The notes under the pieces were generated by a model. It made no database searches, was not told the origin of the DNA, and saw only the letters and a program-made list of their open reading frames with translations. A stretch of 45,971 nt of DNA. Origin: Anaerolineales bacterium (GTDB lineage Bacteria; Chloroflexota; Anaerolineae; Anaerolineales; UBA4823). Position numbers and translations under genes: made by a program. The stretch spans positions 1 to 45,971 of the forward strand of contig JAFGQI010000111.1 in assembly GCA_016935755.1 (NCBI GenBank), written 5' to 3'. Shown piece by piece: positions 23,575 to 31,679 of this stretch. Position 1 is the first letter of the stretch, and each line of letters opens with the position of its first letter.

Positions 23575-24203
23575 GGCTGCTTCCTTTTAGCAAAGAGACC
23601 CACCCGCCGTTCCGTGCCTTCTATCAGTCGCTTGAGGTTGGGCAGCAGGGCAATGATGACCATCATCGCAGTGAGCCCGCTGTAAATAATATATTGCCAG
23701 GGATCGCCCAGGATAACGGCGCGAACGGCAAATACAATCACCAGCGCAATTGCCGTGGCAATAGAAGCCACCGAGGCATAACCCACTACAAAGACGAAAA
23801 TTAATATGATTGGGATGCCCACCCACAGCACGCCCGGCCAAAAGACCATCGCCGCGCCTACATTGGGACCGGTGCCTGCGCCGGCAGCAAATTTCTTGGT
23901 CAAAAAATAAATCCAGATGGACCAATTATGCCCGATGACGGCGGCGACTCCAGCTGCAACCTGGATCCATACCGAGGCAGGGACAAGCATTCGGGCGATC
24001 GACACGGACAAAAAACCTTTGAGGATGTCAAAGACAGCGGTCAATATGCCCACCCAAACGCCGCCAGCTCGCATGGCGTTGGTGCCGCCGGTACGCCCAC
24101 TGCCAACTTTGGTGATATCCTGGCGTTTAAATAATTTTACAAAAATGTATCCCATGGGCATCGAACCAATCAAATAGGCTACAAAAGTCGCCAGAAAATC
24201 CAT
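23541..24203 (-). CDS. plsY: PlsY-like glycerol-3-phosphate acyltransferase
   Basis: A 220-residue membrane protein of the PlsY family, which in other bacteria transfers acyl groups from acyl-phosphate to glycerol-3-phosphate in phospholipid synthesis. The N-terminal topology (YLIGSMPMGYIFVKLF) and GSGRTGGTNAMR (34-45) match motif 1, though GSGN is GSGR. DILKG and GHNW (91-94) are present. The usual GGKG motif is replaced by AAGAGTGPNVG (106-116), so catalytic details may differ. The C-terminus ends in nine serines, encoded antisense to the acidic tail of the MBL gene. ATG 24203 has GGAGG 7 nt upstream. Confidence 0.85.
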   Translation of the reverse strand: MDFLATFVAYLIGSMPMGYIFVKLFKRQDITKVGSGRTGGTNAMRAGGVWVGILTAVFDILKGFLSVSIARMLVPASVWIQVAAGVAAVIGHNWSIWIYFLTKKFAAGAGTGPNVGAAMVFWPGVLWVGIPIILIFVFVVGYASVASIATAIALVIVFAVRAVILGDPWQYIIYSGLTAMMVIIALLPNLKRLIEGTERRVGLFAKRKQPYSSSSSSSSS

Positions 24204-24306
24204 CGCACTTCCTCCGAAGTCTATCGCTTTCCTCTACTATAACTGCTCAATTCAATTATACAGAAAATTCATCCAGATAGGCTTAATCGTTGATGTGAAT
24301 TGTTTC

Positions 24307-24326
24307 GGTGTGCTGTTAAACACACC
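24307..24326 (-). terminator. Possible hairpin terminator after the JAMM gene
   Basis: GGTGTG and CACACC flank an 8-nt loop, 44 bp downstream of the minus-strand JAMM stop. No U-run follows, so termination is uncertain. Confidence 0.3.
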
Positions 24327-24369
24327 TGCAAGGTTAAAGTTGCGCGGCGGTCGAAGCAGGCCAAAAATT

Positions 24370-24777
24370 TCATGGGATAATCACGAGGTTTACCCTGATA
24401 ACCCGCCCCGCCTGGATCCGGAAAGCCTGGCAGCCCCATGCTTCTTCTGCTGGCGCTAAGATCAGGTAGACTACCTCCGGATAATATGCTTCGGCGATGT
24501 CGGTTGGTGAGGGGGTTGGGGGACCAGACGGGTGCGAGTGGTAGATTCCCACCAGGTTCAACCCGCGCGAGTCTAGATCATCGAAAGCCTGCAGTTGTTC
24601 CTGGGGATCCATGCGGAAGCGCACCGGACTGTGCAGCACGTTTGCCACGGAGATCACTCTTTCGACCCGGAATTTGCCCGCCTGGCTGTGACCACCTAAC
24701 AGTCCACACGCTTCTTCTGGAATCATCTGAATGGCTTGCTCACGCATTTGCTCCCAGCAGACCTGGGGAAGCAGCAT
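24370..24777 (-). CDS. JAMM-motif metallopeptidase (M67-like)
   Basis: A 135-residue zinc isopeptidase-like protein. The full JAMM motif is present: Glu22 (EEACGLLGG), then His80-Ser81-His82, seven residues, Ser90-x2-Asp93 (HSHPSGPPTPSPTD). Bacterial relatives remove C-terminal residues from ubiquitin-like sulfur carriers or act in cysteine synthesis and siderophore pathways. No sulfur-carrier gene is seen nearby. The start ATG 24777 is 5 nt after the stop of the upstream membrane-protein gene, indicating an operon; a frame open to 25014 is shadow of that gene. Confidence 0.88.
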   Translation of the reverse strand: MLLPQVCWEQMREQAIQMIPEEACGLLGGHSQAGKFRVERVISVANVLHSPVRFRMDPQEQLQAFDDLDSRGLNLVGIYHSHPSGPPTPSPTDIAEAYYPEVVYLILAPAEEAWGCQAFRIQAGRVIRVNLVIIP

Positions 24778-24782
24778 CGTGT

Positions 24783-25604
24783 TTACAGCAGCCAAAGCGC
24801 CGCCCCCCACACCAGGATCAGAACTACGATCGGCTCCAACAGAGCCTGGGGCAGAGGTTCCTGTTCTGCCAGATTTCCCGCCAGACTGGTCAAAGCGTAG
24901 GCCGGTCCGAGCAGAGCCAGCCCATAGGATACTGGCGGTAGCGGCCAATAATGCAGCGCAGCGGCCAGCTGCAGGGTGACAAAAGTTACCACAAGAGCGG
25001 GTAGATAGGCCCAACGACCGCGCAGACGCAGGTGCAGGGCGCGCAGTGAGACCAGCATTCCAGCCAGGGACAGCGCAGGCAGCAGCAAGAACAGGCGCAG
25101 CCCAGCAAAGCGCAGCGAAGTCGCCAGCACCAGGAACAGTGCGAAAGAGACTACTGTCAGCCCGGCTGCGGCAGGCGCCTGTCGTGCATCATCTGGATCG
25201 ATCACGATGTATTCGGCGATCAGGACAAGGATCAGCAGAGCGCCTCCTAAGGCAAAGCCGATCCACCAGGCAGCGCCAATTGGCGCCTGTGAAAGAGGCA
25301 AGCCGATCGCCCAGGCAGTCAGCGCAGGCAGCAGCCAGTGTTCCATTCCGCCATACTTTTTCCAGGCGGGATGGTCGCGCACCAGCCAATCTGCTCCGGC
25401 GGCGGTCAGGGCAGCCACCAGTAGGGCCACCACGGATTGAGCTTCGAAACGCACATCCAGATAGATGCCGGGCAGCTGCACAGCAAACTGGCGGGTTGGC
25501 AGATCAACGAAACGCGATAAAGCGTAAGCTAATAGAATCGTAGCCGCCAGGGTACTGAGACGGTCCAAATCGGGAAGATAACCGGTGCGATCAGTATCTT
25601 GCAT
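24783..25604 (-). CDS. Polytopic membrane protein of unknown function
   Basis: A 273-residue protein with about eight hydrophobic helices separated by short polar loops, such as PDDARQAP and HLRLRGRW. The N-terminus MQDTDRTGYLPDLDRLS is short and cytoplasmic. I recognise no catalytic motif. It resembles uncharacterised membrane proteins common in Chloroflexota, without firm family. The start ATG 25604 follows a TTGGCA-17-TACAAT promoter by 6 nt with no ribosome-binding site, so the transcript should start at or next to the ATG. The JAMM peptidase gene follows 5 nt after the stop, suggesting a functional link. Confidence 0.8.
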   Translation of the reverse strand: MQDTDRTGYLPDLDRLSTLAATILLAYALSRFVDLPTRQFAVQLPGIYLDVRFEAQSVVALLVAALTAAGADWLVRDHPAWKKYGGMEHWLLPALTAWAIGLPLSQAPIGAAWWIGFALGGALLILVLIAEYIVIDPDDARQAPAAAGLTVVSFALFLVLATSLRFAGLRLFLLLPALSLAGMLVSLRALHLRLRGRWAYLPALVVTFVTLQLAAALHYWPLPPVSYGLALLGPAYALTSLAGNLAEQEPLPQALLEPIVVLILVWGAALWLL

Positions 25605-25610
25605 ACTTGC

Positions 25611-25639
25611 ATTGTACCTGGGGCGAGCAGAACTGCCAA
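25611..25639 (-). promoter_or_regulatory. Promoter of the membrane protein-JAMM operon
   Basis: Minus strand TTGGCA (25634-25639), 17 bp, TACAAT (25611-25616). Its 3' end is 6 nt from ATG 25604, predicting a leaderless mRNA. Confidence 0.75.
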
Positions 25640-25645
25640 GCCAGC

Positions 25646-25674
25646 TTGACGTTTTCCCCTCTTTCGCTTAGCAT
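25646..25674 (+). promoter_or_regulatory. Promoter of the GT4-yraN-miaA operon
   Basis: TTGACG (25646-25651), 17 bp, TAGCAT (25669-25674). The -35 is strong and the -10 matches 4 of 6. It is back-to-back with the minus-strand promoter at 25611-25639. Confidence 0.55.
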
Positions 25675-25720
25675 AGAAGGAAATCAGGTTCTTTTGCTTT
25701 GATCGATGAAAGGGACATCC

Positions 25721-26923
25721 ATGCGGATTGGCATGATGGCGGATGTGTATAAACCTCACATCAGCGGAATAACGAACTATATTTCTCTGAATAAAAGCTA
25801 CCTGGAATCGGCGGGGCACCAGGTGTACGTTTTTACCTTTGGTGACGAAGATTACCAGGATGATGAGACCAATATCGTCCGCTCGCCGGGCTTGCCTCTG
25901 CTGGACACAGGATATTACATTGGCTTGCGGTACAGCAAAGAAGCGCGCAAATTGGTCAGCAGCATGGATGTGATGCATGTCCATCACCCGTTCCTGAGCG
26001 GATCGCTGGCATTACGCTACCGTATTTCGCGCGGGCTCCCGATTGTATTCACCAACCACACCCGCTATGACCTGTATGCCCAGGTCTACCTGCCTGGCAT
26101 TCCAGATGTAATCGGAGAGACAGCTTTACAGGCTTATATGCAGACCTTCTGCCGCTCATGTGATGTGGTGGTCGCTCCATCTCCCGGGATGCGCCAGGTA
26201 ATGCAGCGCTTTGGGGTGGATGTGCCCATTCAGGTGGCGCCCAATGGGGTTGATCTAAAGCCTTTCCAGACGCCTGAACCAACCATTGATCGGGCTGCGA
26301 TTGGATTTGGACCAGATGATGTGATCCTGGTTTACGCCGGGCGTCTGGGTCCGGAGAAAAACCTGCCGTTTTTGCTGCGTTCTTTTGCAGGTACGGCCCA
26401 GGCATGTGAGCAGGTGAAATTGCTGATCATCGGAGATGGGCCAGAACGTGACAACCTGGAAGATCGCGTCCGGCACATGAGCTGTGAAAACAGGGTGCAT
26501 TTCACCGGAATGATCCCCTATGCAGAAGTGCCAGGCTACCTGGCTTTAGCAGACGCATTTGTGACGGCTTCGATCACAGAAGTTCACCCCTTATCCGTGA
26601 TCGAGGGCATGGCTGCTGGCCTGCCTGTCCTGGGCATCCAATCCCCTGGAGTCGGAGATACTATCCGAGACGGCGAGACGGGATTGTTATCTCCGAACGA
26701 GGATATGGCGGCTTTCACAGCCAGAATGGTACGCCTGGTGCTGGATCATGAGAGTCGTCGTAGGATGGGGGTTAATGCCCGCCTGGCCTCGGCTGAATAC
26801 GCCATTGAACGAACTACTCAGCTGATCTTAGATGTTTACCAGCAAGCAATCGCTGGGGCAGTCAGCCGGAAGAGAGGCTTTCGGGCGCGGCTGACACGCT
26901 GGTGGGACAGCCTGGGCCGATAA
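25721..26923 (+). CDS. Glycosyltransferase family 4
   Basis: A 400-residue GT-B retaining glycosyltransferase similar to bacterial diacylglycerol or phosphatidylinositol glycosyltransferases. It starts MRIGMMADVYKPHISGITNY. VAPNGVDLKPF, YAGRLGPEKNLPFLL and the EX7E motif in TEVHPLSVIEGMAAGLP are all intact. The GITNY acceptor loop and HTRYDLYA resemble glycolipid synthases, so a glycolipid product is likely but not proven. ATG 25721 is chosen since AAAGGG lies 6 nt upstream; an in-frame ATG at 25706 is possible. The stop directly abuts the yraN start. Confidence 0.9.
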   Translation: MRIGMMADVYKPHISGITNYISLNKSYLESAGHQVYVFTFGDEDYQDDETNIVRSPGLPLLDTGYYIGLRYSKEARKLVSSMDVMHVHHPFLSGSLALRYRISRGLPIVFTNHTRYDLYAQVYLPGIPDVIGETALQAYMQTFCRSCDVVVAPSPGMRQVMQRFGVDVPIQVAPNGVDLKPFQTPEPTIDRAAIGFGPDDVILVYAGRLGPEKNLPFLLRSFAGTAQACEQVKLLIIGDGPERDNLEDRVRHMSCENRVHFTGMIPYAEVPGYLALADAFVTASITEVHPLSVIEGMAAGLPVLGIQSPGVGDTIRDGETGLLSPNEDMAAFTARMVRLVLDHESRRRMGVNARLASAEYAIERTTQLILDVYQQAIAGAVSRKRGFRARLTRWWDSLGR

Positions 26924-27319
26924 ATGAAGACTCATCGCCAGGCACTGGGCGCCTGGGGCGAGAACCAGGCTGCTGAATATCTGCAGGAGCGCAGCTATAC
27001 AATTCTTGAACGCAATGCCCGCACTCCCTATGGTGAGCTTGATCTGGTAGCCAGTCAGCCTATGCCCCGAATTGGCGATCAGCCTGCTGGCCAGGTAGTC
27101 GTGTTTATCGAAGTGAAAACTCGCCGTTCGCAGGCCTATGGCCTGCCAGAGGAGGCTGTCACTGAGCGGAAAAAAGCCCACTTGCTGGCGGCAGCCCAGG
27201 CATATTTGCAAGCCCATCCAGAACTGGAAGGCGACTGGAGGGTGGATGTAGTGGCAGTCGAGCATACATCTGCTGACCAGGAGCCGGTGATTACCCATTT
27301 TGAGAATGTCATCACCTGA
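26924..27319 (+). CDS. yraN: YraN/UPF0102 endonuclease-like protein
   Basis: A 131-residue protein of the YraN family, which has a Holliday-junction-resolvase/restriction-endonuclease-like fold. Family hallmarks are LGAWGENQAAEYL (8-20), ARTPYGELDLVA (32-43) with the metal-binding Glu and Asp, FIEVKTRR (61-68) with Glu and Lys, and DWRVDVVAVE near the end. The biological role in bacteria is poorly defined; DNA processing is assumed. ATG 26924 follows the GT4 stop with no gap. Its last 14 bp overlap the start of miaA. Confidence 0.92.
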   Translation: MKTHRQALGAWGENQAAEYLQERSYTILERNARTPYGELDLVASQPMPRIGDQPAGQVVVFIEVKTRRSQAYGLPEEAVTERKKAHLLAAAQAYLQAHPELEGDWRVDVVAVEHTSADQEPVITHFENVIT

Positions 27320-28283
27320 AATCCTCCGTCCTCCTGTCGGTTCAAAAGCCTCCGCAGAGTTGCCTTGCCTGGTGGTGATTTTAGGGCCGACCGCGGTGGG
27401 GAAAACTGAACTGGCGATTTTGCTGGCTGAACGCTTGGGGGGCGAGATCATTTCGGCTGATTCGCGTTTGTTCTACCGTGGGCTGGATATCGGCACAGCC
27501 AAACCGACACCCGCCGAGCGGCGGCGGGTGCGCCATCACCTGATTGATGTGGCTGAACCCAATCAGACCTGGAGTCTGGCGATGTTTCAGCAGCAGGCGC
27601 GCCAGGCGATCACTTCTATTTACGAGGCGGGGCGTCTGCCTTTCCTGGTGGGAGGAACAGGCCAATATCTGCGGGCGGTCACTCAGGGATGGTCGCCGCC
27701 GCCGGTGGAGGCGGACCCGCGCCTGCGGGAAGCTCTGCAGAACTGGGCTGAGCGGATCGGGGCGGATGGATTGCATACCCGCCTGGCCGTTCTCGACCCG
27801 CAGGCTGCTGCCAGCATAGACGCTCGCAACCTGCGCCGTACGGTGCGCGCCCTGGAAGTCATCCTGAGCACCGGCAGGCTCTTCTCCGCCCAACGGACCA
27901 GCGCGGCATCGCCTTACCACCTGCTGCAAGTGGGGCTGACTCGCTCGCGGGTAGAACTCTATGCGCGCATTGACGCCCGCCTGGAGACGATGCTGGCAAA
28001 TGGGTGGGTAGAGGAGGTGAGCGGTTTACTGAGGGCGGGATATACGCCAGATCTGCCCTGCATGTCAGCAATTGGCTACCGCGAGATAATCGCTTATCTA
28101 GAAGGGAAACTCACGCTGGAGGAAGCGCTGATCCAGATCAAACGTCTCACGCGGGTTTTTGTGCGCCGCCAGGCTAACTGGTTCAAACCAGATGATCCGC
28201 AGATCAACTGGTTTCGCGCCTGTCCAGGGGTGGAGGATCAGATTGAAGTATTGATTAGAAGATGGCTGCCTGGTTTGCTCTAA
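27306..28283 (+). CDS. miaA: tRNA dimethylallyltransferase MiaA
   Basis: Adds a dimethylallyl group to A37 of tRNAs reading UNN codons. The 325-residue protein has the P-loop GPTAVGKT (27-34), the family signature SADSRLFYRGLDIGTAKPT (50-68), DVAEPNQTWSLAMFQQQA, PFLVGGTGQYLRAV, and near the end TRVFVRRQANWFK. The signature Gln-Val/Ile is Leu-Phe here. The start is ATG 27306, inside the yraN end, with only a weak TGAG upstream; TTG 27300 is an alternative. The overlap suggests translational coupling. Confidence 0.95.
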   Translation: MSSPEILRPPVGSKASAELPCLVVILGPTAVGKTELAILLAERLGGEIISADSRLFYRGLDIGTAKPTPAERRRVRHHLIDVAEPNQTWSLAMFQQQARQAITSIYEAGRLPFLVGGTGQYLRAVTQGWSPPPVEADPRLREALQNWAERIGADGLHTRLAVLDPQAAASIDARNLRRTVRALEVILSTGRLFSAQRTSAASPYHLLQVGLTRSRVELYARIDARLETMLANGWVEEVSGLLRAGYTPDLPCMSAIGYREIIAYLEGKLTLEEALIQIKRLTRVFVRRQANWFKPDDPQINWFRACPGVEDQIEVLIRRWLPGLL

Positions 28284-28317
28284 AGGGTATTAATATCTTG
28301 AGAAATTTCAAAAATGG

Positions 28318-28346
28318 TTGACATCTGCTCAAAAAACTTCTATACT
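28318..28346 (+). promoter_or_regulatory. Strong promoter of the acyl-CoA ligase gene
   Basis: TTGACA (28318-28323), 17 bp, TATACT (28341-28346). Transcription starts near 28353, leaving a leader of about 57 nt. It sits in an AT-rich gap after miaA. Confidence 0.88.
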
Positions 28347-28409
28347 ATAAAGACAGCACTCCTTGGTTAAAATTGGGTCAATTGAATAGCATGGTTATGG
28401 AGGCGAAAA

Positions 28410-30113
28410 ATGGAAGATCGTCCCTGGTTAAAGCAGTACGATCCAGGCGTACCCCACACGATTGAGTATCCTTCAGTTCCTTTATTCTTCTTTCTAGAAG
28501 AAGCCGCCCGCAATCACCCCGAAACGGCCTGCGCTATTTTATATAGTAATGGCACTACCGGCAGGAAATTTACCTACCGGGAGGTCAATGAAATGACCGA
28601 CCGCCTGGCAGCCGGCCTGGTTGAATTGGGCGTCAAAAAGGGGGATCGGGTTGGGATTTTCATGCCCAACTCACCACAATTCGTTGTTGCCTACTTCGCT
28701 GTGCTGAAAGCTGGCGGCGTAGTGGTGGCGACCAATCCTCTCTACAGCCCGCGTGAAATCGAGCACCAGGCCAACGACTCCGGCGTCGAGATCATGCTGG
28801 TGATGAGCAACTTCTACAATCGCGTTAAAGAAGTTCAATCCAAGACCAAAATTCGCACAGTGGTGGTTACAAACATTAAAGAAGCCTTACCCTCTCACCT
28901 GGCGCTGCTCTTTACCCTCCTGAAGGAGGAGAAGGGTGGGCATCGGGTGCAGTTGGCGGAGGGTGATCTCTGGATGAAGGACCTCTTGAGTCGTCATAAG
29001 GCCTCCGACCGCCCGCAGATTGAGGTGCGCGCAGAGGATGTGGCACTGTTTCAGTATAGCGGTGGCACGACTGGCACATCCAAGGGCGCGGTGGCTTTGC
29101 ACCGCAACCTGGTGGCGAATACACTGCAGATCCGCTCGTGGATCACTGATTGTGTAGATGGCAACGAGGTGGTGCTGATGGCAATCCCACTCTTCCATGT
29201 TTATGGGATGGTCGCCGGGATGTGCTTCGCCATCCGGGCAGCCGGAACAATGATCATGGTGCCCAACCCTCGCGAGTTGAAAGATGTACTGGAGAGCATC
29301 CAGAAATTTGGGGTCAGCATATACCCCGGGGTGCCCACTATGTACAATGCTATCAACAATCACCCGGATGTGCAGGCTAAGAAATATAACCTGAGCACGA
29401 TCAAAGCCTGTATTTCCGGCTCGGCGCCGCTGATGCGTGAGACCAAGGAGCGTTTCGAAGAACTGACCGGCGGCAAGCTGGTGGAGGGCTTCGGCATGTC
29501 GGAGGCGCCAACCGCCTCACACTGCAATCCCCTGTATGGCAAGAACCCTCCCGGCTCGATTGGAGTGCCGATGTCGGACATGGACTGCCGCATCATCAGC
29601 CTGGACGACGAGGTCACCGTGCTGCCGGTAGGCGAGATTGGCGAACTGGTGATGCGCGGCCCGAATGTGATGCGCGGCTACCACAATATGCCCACCGAAA
29701 CCGCTAACGCCTTGCGGGATGGGTGGTTGTATACCGGTGATATTGCTCGCATGGATGAAGAAGGCTTCTTCTACATTGTGGACCGCAAGAAAGAGCTGAT
29801 CAAGCCGGGTGGCTATCAGGTCTGGCCGCGCGAGGTTGAAGAGGTAATCATTACCCATCCCAAGGTGCTGGAAGTTGGTGTGGCTGGCATCCCCGACCCC
29901 TACCGCGGTGAGACGGTCAAGGCCTGGGTCGTGGTCAAACCAGGCGAGAGCCTGACCGAGGAAGAAGTCAAAGCCTTTTGTGCGGAGCGCTTGGCAAAGT
30001 ATAAAATCCCGACTCATATCGAGTTCCGCACCGAGCTGCCCAAGACCACGGTGGGCAAGATCCTGCGCCGTGAGCTGGTGCGCCAGCACAAGGAGCAGTC
30101 TCAGGTATCCTGA
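28410..30113 (+). CDS. fadD: Long-chain acyl-CoA ligase (FadD-like)
   Basis: A 567-residue adenylate-forming enzyme that activates fatty acids to acyl-CoA. Motifs: YSGGTTGTSKGAV (216-228, phosphate-binding loop), GFGMSEAP, GWLYTGDIARMDEEGFF with the ribose-binding Asp, DRKKELIKPGGYQVWPREVE (hinge and A8), and the late catalytic Lys in TTVGKILRREL. Length and motif spacing are normal for long-chain ligases. ATG 28410 has GGAGG 6 nt upstream. It stands alone between a strong promoter and a terminator (30126-30160). Confidence 0.93.
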   Translation: MEDRPWLKQYDPGVPHTIEYPSVPLFFFLEEAARNHPETACAILYSNGTTGRKFTYREVNEMTDRLAAGLVELGVKKGDRVGIFMPNSPQFVVAYFAVLKAGGVVVATNPLYSPREIEHQANDSGVEIMLVMSNFYNRVKEVQSKTKIRTVVVTNIKEALPSHLALLFTLLKEEKGGHRVQLAEGDLWMKDLLSRHKASDRPQIEVRAEDVALFQYSGGTTGTSKGAVALHRNLVANTLQIRSWITDCVDGNEVVLMAIPLFHVYGMVAGMCFAIRAAGTMIMVPNPRELKDVLESIQKFGVSIYPGVPTMYNAINNHPDVQAKKYNLSTIKACISGSAPLMRETKERFEELTGGKLVEGFGMSEAPTASHCNPLYGKNPPGSIGVPMSDMDCRIISLDDEVTVLPVGEIGELVMRGPNVMRGYHNMPTETANALRDGWLYTGDIARMDEEGFFYIVDRKKELIKPGGYQVWPREVEEVIITHPKVLEVGVAGIPDPYRGETVKAWVVVKPGESLTEEEVKAFCAERLAKYKIPTHIEFRTELPKTTVGKILRRELVRQHKEQSQVS

Positions 30114-30125
30114 TTGTTGTGCCTC

Positions 30126-30168
30126 TTGTTAGTGCGGCGCGCCAAACGCCGCACTAACAATTTCTTGT
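30126..30168 (+). terminator. Terminator of the acyl-CoA ligase gene
   Basis: TTGTTAGTGCGGCG (30126-30139), a 7-nt loop, and CGCCGCACTAACAA (30147-30160) form a perfect 14-bp stem, followed by TTTCTTGT. The end overlaps the -35 box of the tRNA promoter. Confidence 0.8.
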
Positions 30169-30196
30169 TGACTTCATGCATATGGCATGGTAGAAT
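30168..30196 (+). promoter_or_regulatory. Promoter of the tRNA-Glu gene
   Basis: TTGACT (30168-30173), 17 bp, TAGAAT (30191-30196). Transcription starts near 30203, about 33 nt before the tRNA. Confidence 0.85.
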
Positions 30197-30199
30197 TGC

Positions 30200-30232
30200 C
30201 ACGCTTACCGCCCGGAGAGGGGGGTAAGCGTG
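30200..30232 (+). other. Hairpin in the pre-tRNA-Glu leader
   Basis: CACGCTTACC (30200-30209) pairs perfectly with GGTAAGCGTG (30223-30232), with more C/G pairing inside. It ends 3 nt before the tRNA. Only about 7 of the 10 pairs would be transcribed if initiation is at 30203. Confidence 0.6.
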
Positions 30233-30235
30233 TTT

Positions 30236-30311
30236 GCCCCCATCGTCTAGGGGCCCAGGACGTGGCCCTCTCAAGGCCAAAACCGGGGTTCGAATCCCCG
30301 TGGGGGCACCA
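30236..30311 (+). tRNA. tRNA-Glu (anticodon CTC)
   Basis: A complete 76-nt tRNA. The acceptor stem GCCCCCA pairs with TGGGGGC (30301-30307), the discriminator is A30308, and CCA is encoded at 30309-30311. The D arm is GTC...GAC, the anticodon stem TGGCC/GGCCA with loop CTCTCAA gives anticodon CTC, and the T arm is CGGGG-TTCGAAT-CCCCG. The overall sequence matches bacterial tRNA-Glu. It is a single-gene unit with its own promoter and terminator. Confidence 0.97.
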
Positions 30312-30325
30312 TCCCATTGAGGCAT

Positions 30326-30353
30326 AAATCGCCGGTCTTTCCGGCGATTTTTT
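30326..30353 (+). terminator. Intrinsic terminator of the tRNA-Glu gene
   Basis: AAATCGCCGG, loop TCTTT, CCGGCGATTT, then a run of six T including the last stem bases. A textbook Rho-independent terminator. Confidence 0.93.
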
Positions 30354-30420
30354 GTTATCATATTAGTAATCGGCATCGAGATTGTCTGGCTGATTGAATC
30401 ATGACACGGAGTAGGGACTG

Positions 30421-31335
30421 ATGAAAAAGTGGTGCCTTCGGCTGGTTCTGATTGTCACATTGGGATTGATCTCTCTGAGTGTTCTTGCAGCAGGAGCGTT
30501 CTTGCTGGCAAACCGCAATAATGGTGGGCTGATATCTTCAGGTGAAAAACGTGCGTATTTGCTATATGTGCCTGAAAGTTACAATCCGGCTGTGCCCACA
30601 CCGCTCGTCATCAGTATTCATGGTTTTGCAGAATGGCCTGCCCACCAGATGCAAATCAGCCGCTGGAACCGCCTGGCGGATCGTGATGGCTTTATTGTGG
30701 TTTATCCTTCTGGCACCCGGTTCCCGCTGCGGTGGCGTACTCATGGCGCGCTAGACGGTCAGGCCAACTCGATGTTGGATGTCACTTTCATTTCGGATTT
30801 GATTGATAGTCTATCCGCTGATTACAATATTGACCCTACCCGCATCTTCGCCAATGGCTTATCGAATGGAGGCGGGATGTCGTTTGTTCTATCCTGCAAA
30901 CTGTCCGAAAGGATTGCCGCCTTTGGAGGCGTCTCTGGTGCGTATCTTCTACCCTGGGAAGACTGCAATCCAGCCCGCCCGGTACCGGCGATCCTTTTTC
31001 ATGGCACTGCGGACCCGATTGTTCCTTACCAAGGTGGCCCCTCCGGGATGTTCGACATCCCTTTCCCTTCCATCCCTGAATGGGTTGGGGTTTTAGCCCA
31101 ACGCAATGGCTGCGTTGAAGCATACCAACAACAACCTGCCAGCGGCGATGTGAGCGGCATCCAGTACACAGGCTGTGATGCGGATGTGATTTTCTATACA
31201 ATTGTTGGCGGTGGGCATTCCTGGCCGGGGGGAGAACCGCTGCCGCAATCCATTGTTGGCTACACCACGATGGACATTGATGCTACCCAAATGATGTGGG
31301 AATTTTTCCAGCAGCACCCACTTGCCGGGGAATAG
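30421..31335 (+). CDS. Exported esterase (PHB depolymerase/feruloyl esterase-like, CE1/LpqC type)
   Basis: A 304-residue secreted alpha/beta hydrolase. A signal peptide or anchor covers residues 1-30 (LVLIVTLGLISLSVLAAGAFLL). The catalytic set is Ser148 in GLSNGGGMS, Asp198 in HGTADPIVPY, and His266 in GGGHSWPGG, the classical LpqC/depolymerase arrangement. SIHGFAE holds the oxyanion hole. Substrates of relatives are polyhydroxyalkanoates, feruloylated polysaccharides or acetylated sugars. Six Cys in the mature part may form disulfides. ATG 30421 has GGAG about 10 nt upstream. The gene is alone on its unit. Confidence 0.9.
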   Translation: MKKWCLRLVLIVTLGLISLSVLAAGAFLLANRNNGGLISSGEKRAYLLYVPESYNPAVPTPLVISIHGFAEWPAHQMQISRWNRLADRDGFIVVYPSGTRFPLRWRTHGALDGQANSMLDVTFISDLIDSLSADYNIDPTRIFANGLSNGGGMSFVLSCKLSERIAAFGGVSGAYLLPWEDCNPARPVPAILFHGTADPIVPYQGGPSGMFDIPFPSIPEWVGVLAQRNGCVEAYQQQPASGDVSGIQYTGCDADVIFYTIVGGGHSWPGGEPLPQSIVGYTTMDIDATQMMWEFFQQHPLAGE

Positions 31336-31423
31336 ATCCATAATCACCAAGAGTAGGTGATGACACCTCGCCTGGCTTCAGGTATCCTACACTTGGAAGC
31401 TTGTTTTAACATCGGAGGTGAAT

Positions 31424-31678
31424 ATGGCTGCCCTGGTTCAATCTTATCCACTTTGTGTAATGCGCATTGGTTTCGTGTGCAAACGCGATCAAGTGATCGA
31501 ACGTCTGCTGCCGCGAAAGTGCATACTGATTCCAGCCGGTTTGAGCCTGGTCGGAATGGTCATTCCCTTGCTCATGTGGATTGGGCTGCTGCCCCTCACG
31601 CTGGGGCTATGTTTTCTTGGCTTTGCTCTGACTGCGTCTGGCTGCACGTCGGCGCTCATCTTGTGCGGCGAACTGTGA
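31424..31678 (+). CDS. Small two-TM protein of unknown function
   Basis: An 84-residue protein. Residues 1-33 are mixed, with several basic residues (KRDQVIERLLPRK). Two hydrophobic helices follow (ILIPAGLSLVGMVIPLLMWI and LPLTLGLCFLGFALTAS), ending LCGEL. It is a membrane miniprotein with six cysteines and I recognise no family. ATG 31424 is favoured because CGGAGGTG lies 3 to 8 nt upstream. Its stop is one base before the next start (31680), so it is probably co-translated with the GyrI-like fusion protein and may anchor it to the membrane (inference). Confidence 0.7.
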   Translation: MAALVQSYPLCVMRIGFVCKRDQVIERLLPRKCILIPAGLSLVGMVIPLLMWIGLLPLTLGLCFLGFALTASGCTSALILCGEL

Positions 31679-31679
31679 C

